DNA of 64,000 bases, from positions 62,001 to 126,000 of the forward strand of contig NZ_JAELXS010000004.1 in NCBI RefSeq assembly GCF_016427505.1, in the 5' to 3' direction. This document shows, one piece after another, positions 57,627 through 64,000 of this stretch; positions within the stretch are counted from its first letter, which is position 1, and the number at the start of each line of letters is the position of its first letter. Source of the DNA: Sphingomonas mollis. Lineage in GTDB: Bacteria; Pseudomonadota; Alphaproteobacteria; Sphingomonadales; Sphingomonadaceae. Made by a program: the position numbers and the translations under genes. The notes under the pieces are model-generated. The model had not been told where the DNA came from. It saw only the letters and a list, made by a program, of their open reading frames with translations, and did no database searches.

Positions 57627-60506
57627 CTAGCCGGGGCGGCGGAGATTTACCTCTGCGCCCGTGTACGTCACCTCCGCATCGCCCGCGCCGTCGTCCGTCA
57701 CCGGACGGCCGGCGGAGACCCAGCGGACGCGGATGGTGCGGGTGGCGGGCATCTTGTCGTAACCCTTGCCCTCCCGCGCGCCGAGCGTCAGCGTGCCGGT
57801 GGCGTCGTCGTAGCGCATCGGGATGCGGGCGAAGGCGTCGCGGCGATATTGCTCGCTGGTGCCGTCATCCTCGTACAGCGAGAAGCGGCCATCGGCGCCG
57901 GTATAGACCGCGACGGTCAGCGGCGCATCGGGATGCTGATCGGTATATTGCATCACCGGCCCCATCGGCACGATCGCGCCGGCGCGGACGAACAGCGGCA
58001 TCCGTTCGAACGGCGCGGTCGCCGTCACCGACTGGCCGCCGCGATAGGCGTTGCCGGTGCCGAAGTCGTACCACATGCCGGTACCGGGCAGATACACCTG
58101 ACGGGTACGCGCCTTGTACTCGGTGACGGGGGCGACGAGGAACGCGTCGCCGAACAGATACTCGTCGGCGATGTCGCGGGCGCGGACGTCGTTCGGCCAA
58201 TCCATCGCGAGGCCGCGCATGATGCTGCCGTCCTTGTGCCACGTATCGGCGGCGACGGTGTAGATGTAGGGCATCAGGCGATAGCGAAGCTGGTCGTACC
58301 AGACCATCGATGCGCGCATCGGCGATCCTTCGGGCGAGATTTCGTAAATCTCGCGGTACGGCGCCTCGCCATGGCTGCGGAACAGCGGGCTGAACGCACC
58401 GAACTGGAACCAGCGCAGGTTCAGCTCACGCCATTCGTCCAGATCGGCGGGCTTCGGCGTCTTGCTGGCGTAGCGATCCTCCAGCGCGAAGCCGCCGATA
58501 TCGTGCGTCCAGTTGGGGATGCCCGACATCGATGCGTTGACGCCACCCGAAATCTGCGCACGCAGATCGTACCAGCGGCTGGCGACGTCGCCCGACCAGA
58601 TCGCCGCCCCGGTCCGCTGCAACCCGCCGAACCCGGAACGGGTCAGGATGAAAGGCCGCACGTCTGGCTTATAACCGCGCCATCCGTCGTAGAAGGCGGT
58701 CGCGTTCATCAACGGATAGCTGTTGAAATACTCCGCCGCCGGGCCGCGCGCGGTCGGCCCCATCGTCTCGATCCGTTCGGGGATCGACAGGTTGGAGTGC
58801 ATGTCCGGCTCGCTGGCATCCGCCCACCAGGCATCGATGCCCAGCGTCGCGAGCCGATCCTTTACCTGCCGCCAGAAGATCGACCGACCCTCCGCCGAAT
58901 AAGGATCGTAGAAGGTGTTCTTGTACCCCGGCCCGACCCAGTCGACATTGCCCATCTTCAGATTGCCCTGATAGGCCAGTCCCTTGGCGGCGAATTCCTT
59001 GTAATTGTCGGTGGTCGGATAGAATTTCGGCCAGACCGAGATCATGAAGTGCGCGTTCAGGTCATGCACCTTGCTGACCAGCGCCTTGGGGTCTGAAAAA
59101 CGGGCGGGGTCGAAGCGGTGGCTGCCCCATTCGTCGTCGCGCCAGTAGCGCCAGTCGAGGACGATGTTGTCGAGCGGGATGCCGAGGCCGCGATACTTCT
59201 CGACCACGTCGATCATCTCTTTCGAGGTGTCGTAACGCTGGCGCGACTGCCAGAAGCCATAGGCCCATTTGGGCATCATGACCGCCTTGCCCGTCAGTTG
59301 GCGGTAACCGGCGATGACGTCGTCCATGTCGCGGCCCGGCACGTACCAGTAATTGACGGCGCGGGCGACGTCGCTGGTGAACCACACCGAATGACGATCG
59401 GCGGCGGGTAGCGGATCGTTGTGCAGCAGCGCGATGTAGCCGGCGTTCGGCTCCCATTCGATGCGGATCGTCGCGGGCTTGCCCTTCGTCATCGGCGCGG
59501 TGAAATTGGCGTACCAGGGGTTCCAGTTCTGCCGCCAGCGATTGAGCACCTCGCGCCCGTCCACGAACACCTTGAAATAGCTGGAGCCGTAGAGCTGGAA
59601 TTTCTGCTCACCGGTGACGTCGGGCGTCACCGTGCCGGTCCAGATGACCGTCTGTTTCTGCACCGCGTTGCCGGCGGTGTTCTGGCCGCCGGTCGCCGCC
59701 GTCGTCTTCGCCTTGGCCGCTTCCGGCCAGTTCACCTGGTCGCGGATATGCTGGTAGTTGATCGTCGCTTCCTGACGCGTCACCACCGGTTTGCCGTCGA
59801 GGAAATATTGCGCGGTCCAGCCGGGCTTGCCGCCCGAGGTGACGCGCATCGCATCGGCCCCGACCAGCGCATAAGGCTTCGGATTGCCGAAGCGGGTGAT
59901 GCCGTCATTATCCCACAGGATGCCGTAATTCTTCGTCGAGACGACGAAGGGCACGGCGATGTCCATATTGTGCTGGGCGAGTTCGACGTCCTCGCCATTA
60001 TAGTTCATCTGCGAATTCTGGTGCTGGCCGAGACCGTACAGCCCCTCGTCCGTGCCGCGATTGAACTGCTGCGTGGCGGTGACATACTGGCGGCCGTCGA
60101 TCAGCGTCGGGCGGAACGCGGGCGTGCCGGCCTCGTCCAGCACGACGCGGCCGCTGGCGTCGAGGAAGCGGACTTTGCCGGTGGCGAGATCGACATCGGC
60201 GGTGGTGCGCGCGGCCTTCACCTGGACATGGCCGGCGGTTTCGACGACCGTGAAGCGATCCGCCTTTGGCGGTTGCGGCACCATCAGGCTGGCCTGCTTC
60301 GTGAAACCGACCGAGGTCGCCGGCGCGGCGACGACGTGGATGATGCCGTCGCCATGGACGGTCACCTCGACCCGCGCAGCCGGGCCGCCGGCGGGCGTGA
60401 CCGCGATGCCGCCGTCGATCTTCGTGAAGCCGCCCTTGCGATCCGCGGCATGGGCGGTGGCGATAGCGCTACCCGTCAACAGCGCGGCGATCATCAGTTT
60501 CTTCAT
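57627..60506 (-). CDS. GH31 alpha-xylosidase with PA14 insert (xyloglucan type)
   Basis: A protein of 959 residues with a signal peptide (MKKLMIAALLTGSAIATAHA). It has an N-terminal beta-sandwich interrupted by a PA14 domain (about residues 225-365), a TIM barrel, and C-terminal beta domains. WWADASEPDMHSN holds the catalytic nucleophile Asp563 and the segment typical of alpha-xylosidases. The same build, including the PA14 insert, is known from Cellvibrio japonicus Xyl31A, which takes xylose off the non-reducing end of xyloglucan oligosaccharides. It lies 62 bases after the GH35 gene in the GH74-GH35-GH31 operon. The start could also be ATG at 60512, two codons upstream. Confidence 0.92.
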   Translation of the reverse strand: MKKLMIAALLTGSAIATAHAADRKGGFTKIDGGIAVTPAGGPAARVEVTVHGDGIIHVVAAPATSVGFTKQASLMVPQPPKADRFTVVETAGHVQVKAARTTADVDLATGKVRFLDASGRVVLDEAGTPAFRPTLIDGRQYVTATQQFNRGTDEGLYGLGQHQNSQMNYNGEDVELAQHNMDIAVPFVVSTKNYGILWDNDGITRFGNPKPYALVGADAMRVTSGGKPGWTAQYFLDGKPVVTRQEATINYQHIRDQVNWPEAAKAKTTAATGGQNTAGNAVQKQTVIWTGTVTPDVTGEQKFQLYGSSYFKVFVDGREVLNRWRQNWNPWYANFTAPMTKGKPATIRIEWEPNAGYIALLHNDPLPAADRHSVWFTSDVARAVNYWYVPGRDMDDVIAGYRQLTGKAVMMPKWAYGFWQSRQRYDTSKEMIDVVEKYRGLGIPLDNIVLDWRYWRDDEWGSHRFDPARFSDPKALVSKVHDLNAHFMISVWPKFYPTTDNYKEFAAKGLAYQGNLKMGNVDWVGPGYKNTFYDPYSAEGRSIFWRQVKDRLATLGIDAWWADASEPDMHSNLSIPERIETMGPTARGPAAEYFNSYPLMNATAFYDGWRGYKPDVRPFILTRSGFGGLQRTGAAIWSGDVASRWYDLRAQISGGVNASMSGIPNWTHDIGGFALEDRYASKTPKPADLDEWRELNLRWFQFGAFSPLFRSHGEAPYREIYEISPEGSPMRASMVWYDQLRYRLMPYIYTVAADTWHKDGSIMRGLAMDWPNDVRARDIADEYLFGDAFLVAPVTEYKARTRQVYLPGTGMWYDFGTGNAYRGGQSVTATAPFERMPLFVRAGAIVPMGPVMQYTDQHPDAPLTVAVYTGADGRFSLYEDDGTSEQYRRDAFARIPMRYDDATGTLTLGAREGKGYDKMPATRTIRVRWVSAGRPVTDDGAGDAEVTYTGAEVNLRRPG

Positions 60507-60568
60507 GTGCATCCGTCCCCAATCCTGTTCGCGCCGATCGATCATGCGACCGGCGCCCTTCGTTCGTT

Positions 60569-62191
60569 TCAGCGGTAACGACCCATCGTGACCCTCAGCA
60601 CCTGCGGCCGGTCGATCAGGTTGATGCCGTAATCGGTCTGGTCGCCGTTCCACACGCGCTGCGTGACCCAGCGGCCATCGGCGAAGCCACCCTCCTCGAC
60701 GCTGACGACCATGCCGTTTGCTGCGCCGCCCTTTGCCGTCCCGAATTCTAGGCGAACGTGGTCGCCGACGACCAGAAACTCGTCGGCCGACATCTGCGCG
60801 ACGGCGACGCCGCCGACCGGCTGGTCGGCCCATGGCGGTGGCGAGGATTTTATCCACGTCCAGTCCTTTTGCCCGAACTGCCACGCACCCCAGCTGGCGG
60901 TGATCGTCCAGCCGCCCATCGTGGTCGATTGCGCGGTGCCGTCATCGGGCTTGGCGACCCCCCAGGTCGGCCGCTCGAACGCGATCCGCGCCCAGTCGCG
61001 CATGATCGAGGAGAGTGCCTTGTAGGGAAGCGCGAAGACGTCGAGCGTCGCGTCGTCCAGCGTCGCGGCGCCGAGCGGATAGTTGAAGTATCCGGTCGCA
61101 TCCATGCCGAACGGCGAGAAGCCGATGCCGCCATGGCCGAGCGTGGGGTAGAGGAAGCGCGCGAATTCCTTCGCGTTGCCGATCTCCGGCACCATCAGCG
61201 CATTGTCGGGCCGGGCGTATTTTTCGAGGTACAGCGCGACGTTGCCGCTGGCGCGATCGTAGATGTCGGGCGCGGCGAAATCGATCGCGGGGGCCGCCGC
61301 CTTCCAGATATCGAGCACGTCCTGCTGCGGGCCGCCGCTCGCCACCCCGGTCGGATCGGGGACGTTGGAGGGGCCGGCGAGCGAGGCGTTGACGTACATC
61401 GGCAGCGGCTTCACCGCCTTGCCCGCCGCCGCGATCTCGTTGACGAACGCGGCGGTGTACCAGGTGTTGAACGCGCGATCGGCCTGTGCGCCGAAGGCTT
61501 GCGTCCATGTGCCGCGCTTGCCGACGCGCCGGGCGAGCGCGTCGGGGATGTTCTGTGCGAACAGGCGGTTGGCGGCGACGCCGTAATCGCGCGGCGAGCG
61601 ATAGCTGCCGACCTCGTTTTCGGGCTGCACCATGATGACGGTGTTCTGCGGATCGTGATCGCGCAGATACGTCATCACCTGCACGAACGCGCGCTTGTCC
61701 GCGTCCAGCGTGGCGCGGGCGTGGGGCGAGTGGACATAGTGATCCTCGCCCGTCTTCGTCTTCATGCGCGGGAAGCGGCGATTGTCGAGCTTGGCCCAGG
61801 CGGGCATATAGCCGGGCGACGTGTTCTTCCACGTGCCGAACCAGAGCAGGACGATGCGCTTGTCATGGGTGCGCGCCTGATCGAGCAGGGTCTGGAGGAA
61901 CGAGAAGTCGAACCTGCCCTCGACCGGTTCCACCTGCTGCCATGCGACCGGGATCTCGACCGTGTTGGCGTGGATGCGATCGAGCATCGGCCAGACGGCG
62001 GGCAGTGATGTGGCATAGTTGCTGGAATTATTGACCTGCCCGCCCAGCACCAGGAACGGCGCGCCATCGACGATCAGCGCGTGGCGGCCGTCCTTCGTTT
62101 CGATGTGCGGCACCGGTGATGCCTGTTGCGCGACCGCCGGCATCGCCAGACTTGCGAGGCTGACGGCCCAAAGCCCGATTATCTTCTTCAT
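60569..62191 (-). CDS. GH35 beta-galactosidase with DUF5597 domain (xyloglucan type)
   Basis: A protein of 540 residues with a signal peptide (ending AMPAVAQ). The N-terminal GH35 TIM barrel has IMVQPENEVGS with acid/base Glu193 and LMVPEIGNAKEF with nucleophile Glu336. The C-terminal ~160 residues are the DUF5597 domain found in Cellvibrio Bgl35A, a beta-galactosidase acting on galactosylated xyloglucan oligosaccharides. This match, and its place between GH74 and GH31, make xyloglucan side-chain removal its likely role. The start at 62191 overlaps the GH74 stop (ATGA); an open frame continues upstream but belongs to the antisense of nothing conserved. Confidence 0.92.
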   Translation of the reverse strand: MKKIIGLWAVSLASLAMPAVAQQASPVPHIETKDGRHALIVDGAPFLVLGGQVNNSSNYATSLPAVWPMLDRIHANTVEIPVAWQQVEPVEGRFDFSFLQTLLDQARTHDKRIVLLWFGTWKNTSPGYMPAWAKLDNRRFPRMKTKTGEDHYVHSPHARATLDADKRAFVQVMTYLRDHDPQNTVIMVQPENEVGSYRSPRDYGVAANRLFAQNIPDALARRVGKRGTWTQAFGAQADRAFNTWYTAAFVNEIAAAGKAVKPLPMYVNASLAGPSNVPDPTGVASGGPQQDVLDIWKAAAPAIDFAAPDIYDRASGNVALYLEKYARPDNALMVPEIGNAKEFARFLYPTLGHGGIGFSPFGMDATGYFNYPLGAATLDDATLDVFALPYKALSSIMRDWARIAFERPTWGVAKPDDGTAQSTTMGGWTITASWGAWQFGQKDWTWIKSSPPPWADQPVGGVAVAQMSADEFLVVGDHVRLEFGTAKGGAANGMVVSVEEGGFADGRWVTQRVWNGDQTDYGINLIDRPQVLRVTMGRYR

Positions 62192-64000
62192 TGAACCGCG
62201 TCTCCATAGACGATGCCGCGCCCGTCCGTTCCGATATATACCCGGCCATAACGGCGCGGATCGCCGATGATGACGCGAAATCGCAGACCCCATTGATGGC
62301 GGTCGTCGTTGATCCGTTGCCACGCCGCGCCGCCGTCGATCGAGCGCCAGACGGCGGTGATGCCATCCCGGCGCCCGATCGCATAGAGCGCCGGCCATGG
62401 GCTGTCCGGTGCGCTGTGGCCGAGACCGTAGAAGTCGATCGCCAGTTCGCCCGTCGTCCGGGTCCAGTGGTCGCCGGCGTCGGTCGATCGATACAGGTCC
62501 GGCCCGACCTTCAGCCACAAGGCGCCGGCGCGGCCGGGGGTCGCGAGCAGCGGGTTCGGCGTCTCGCGCCCTCGGGTACGGGTGCCGTACAGGTCGGCGG
62601 GCAATCCCTGCGCCGGTATGGGCGCGAAGGTCGCGCCGCCGTCAACGCTGCGCAGCAACCGGTTCTGGGCGATGTCGAGGGCGTAGAAGCGGGTGGCGTC
62701 TTCCTTGTCCGCCGCCACGCGCACCTGTGCCGGCAAGCCCTGCACCGCGATCCAGTGGCGGCCGCGATCGCGGGTCAGCATCGGCCGGTCGAGTTCGACC
62801 AGAAAGGTGCCGCCATCGGCCGATACCGTGATCGCGGCGCTGCCGGTGCGTTCCGGCGGCATCGATCCGTCGGCGGGCGGGGGCGATGGCGGCGTGGTCA
62901 GCGGTCGCCAGTTGCTGCCGCCGTCGTCCGACCATGCCAGCGAGGCACCGGGCACGACCGGCGCATGGGTGTTGCCGCTGCGGACCATGACGGCGGGCGC
63001 GCGTCCCGCATAGTCGAGCGTATTGGTGTTGGTGAGGAAGGGACCGCGGTGGACGCGCGGGGGCGAGCGACCGAGGTCGTCGTGCCGGAACCCGCCGATA
63101 TCGCCGAAGCCGGAAATCAGCGGCGCGCCGCCGGTGGGGCTCATCAGCGTCAGGATCGCGGTCTGTTCGATGCCGGCGGTCCACGGCGTCCAGCGCATCG
63201 ACCCCGGCCGGTCGAACCCGTCCGTCGCATAGACGGTCGCGCCGGTGACATAGACGGCATGGCCCGCATCGAACGGATCGATCGCGAGGCCGGCGATCCA
63301 GTGGCCGAAATCCGCCTTGGCGTCGAAATCGAGAAAGGGGGTCGCGGCGACGTCGCGCACGCTGCGCCGCCATAGCTCGTCCCAATGCGCGCCGCCGTCG
63401 ATCGACCGCCAGACGGTATCGACCGGCTTGTACCGATCGACGGTCGAAACGGCGATCACGCGCGGGTTCTGCGCCGACATGGCCACGCCCATGTAGCCGC
63501 CGGGTCGGGCGTCGGTGGCGACTTCCGGCGTCACGTCGCTCCACACGCCGGTATCGGTGGCGAGCCGCCAGACGGCGCCGCGCGTGATGCCGTTCGGGCC
63601 GATCCCGTTCGCATAGGTGATCGTCAGGACATGGTCGTGGCCGATGACGGCCTTGGCCGGCAACAGATCGGCCGGCGGGCCGCCCGCCACCGACACCCAG
63701 TGCATCCCGCCATCGTCCGACCGGAACAGATGCGCCGGGCCGGGATCGGCGCTCGCCACGTACAAGCGGCCTGCCCGTGTAGGATCGAACAGGACGAACG
63801 ACAGGCCACCATGGGTGACACGAGGCTGCTGCGGTTGCCCGAGGCCCGGCAGCGGAAAGCCCGCGACCTTGCGCCACTGCACGCCGGCATCGTCGCTGCG
63901 CCACAGACCGTCGTGCCGCGATCCGAAGAACAATGTATCGTGACGGTGCGGATCGATCGCCAGCCGTTCGCCGAGGCCGCGTCCATCCTCGTTGCCGCCC
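62188..64000 (-). CDS. GH74 xyloglucanase (5' end outside the window)
   Basis: The last ~604 residues of a GH74 enzyme, two seven-bladed beta-propellers that together hold the xyloglucan chain. Propeller motifs recur (LWRSDDAGVQWRKVAG, VWRSIDGGAHW, LYRSTDAGDHWTR). GFGDIGGFRHDDL contains the conserved Asp of the family's second catalytic site. The frame is open to the edge: residues GLGERLAIDPHRHDTLFFGS precede the first in-window start-like codon, matching internal GH74 sequence. The N-terminal part, with the first catalytic Asp and the signal peptide, is missing. It should cut the xyloglucan backbone and heads the GH35-GH31 genes. Confidence 0.92.
   Translation of the reverse strand, partial: GGNEDGRGLGERLAIDPHRHDTLFFGSRHDGLWRSDDAGVQWRKVAGFPLPGLGQPQQPRVTHGGLSFVLFDPTRAGRLYVASADPGPAHLFRSDDGGMHWVSVAGGPPADLLPAKAVIGHDHVLTITYANGIGPNGITRGAVWRLATDTGVWSDVTPEVATDARPGGYMGVAMSAQNPRVIAVSTVDRYKPVDTVWRSIDGGAHWDELWRRSVRDVAATPFLDFDAKADFGHWIAGLAIDPFDAGHAVYVTGATVYATDGFDRPGSMRWTPWTAGIEQTAILTLMSPTGGAPLISGFGDIGGFRHDDLGRSPPRVHRGPFLTNTNTLDYAGRAPAVMVRSGNTHAPVVPGASLAWSDDGGSNWRPLTTPPSPPPADGSMPPERTGSAAITVSADGGTFLVELDRPMLTRDRGRHWIAVQGLPAQVRVAADKEDATRFYALDIAQNRLLRSVDGGATFAPIPAQGLPADLYGTRTRGRETPNPLLATPGRAGALWLKVGPDLYRSTDAGDHWTRTTGELAIDFYGLGHSAPDSPWPALYAIGRRDGITAVWRSIDGGAAWQRINDDRHQWGLRFRVIIGDPRRYGRVYIGTDGRGIVYGDAVQ

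Overview
The window looks like chromosome from a sphingomonad (Alphaproteobacteria, most likely Sphingomonas or a close relative). The DNA is GC-rich. It carries large TonB-dependent receptors of the Xanthomonas/Caulobacter carbohydrate type, flavin-dependent tryptophan halogenases with SapC and JmjC-like partners, a single-cysteine DksA, an RcdA-like DUF1465 protein and two YdcH (DUF465) peptides. I see no insertion sequence, prophage, CRISPR array, rRNA or tRNA gene. The species cannot be named from the sequence alone.

Layout. (1) 1-4.7 kb: a minus-strand GH2 beta-galactosidase / GH43 operon, closed by a hairpin at the left edge. (2) 4.8-26.6 kb: mostly core genes. These are an M1 aminopeptidase, nitronate monooxygenase, RcdA-like protein, YdcH peptides, PilZ proteins, dksA, a host-attachment-family protein, serS-surE-LysM/LytM lipoprotein, tyrS, recG, sdhE, mfd, a small redox/membrane string (glutaredoxin, TspO, DCC, DUF427) and an ABC1/UbiB-type kinase. 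Several dispersed inverted repeats lie between them. (3) 26.8-38.8 kb: an accessory glycan cluster made of DUF6445, a GH16 beta-glucanase, an MFS permease, a TonB receptor, tryptophan halogenase 1, SapC, a cupin/JmjC-like protein, halogenase 2 and a LacI regulator. LacI-type palindromes flank the receptor promoter. (4) 38.8-40.0 kb: a TetR gene with three matching operators and one small unknown protein. (5) 40.0-44.5 kb: an ABC exporter whose permease is fused to an M1-type metallopeptidase. (6) 44.7-51.2 kb: an alpha-glucan module of GH13, TonB receptor and a divergent maltose-type MFS permease. (7) 51.3-57.3 kb: a GH5 mannanase-like lipoprotein, an animal-type haem peroxidase, a glucose-fructose-oxidoreductase-like enzyme and a GH29 alpha-fucosidase. 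(8) 57.6-64.0 kb: a minus-strand GH74-GH35-GH31 operon with the enzyme content of a xyloglucan utilisation locus, cut by the right edge.

How they work together. The accessory half of the window reads as a plant and algal polysaccharide toolkit. Surface or periplasmic hydrolases act on xyloglucan (GH74, GH35, GH31, probably GH29), mannan (GH5), beta-glucan (GH16) and starch or maltodextrin (GH13). TonB receptors import oligosaccharides across the outer membrane and MFS permeases across the inner membrane. The least understood part is the halogenase-SapC-cupin-halogenase block tied to the GH16/TonB receptor system, whose chemistry and purpose cannot be read from the sequence.
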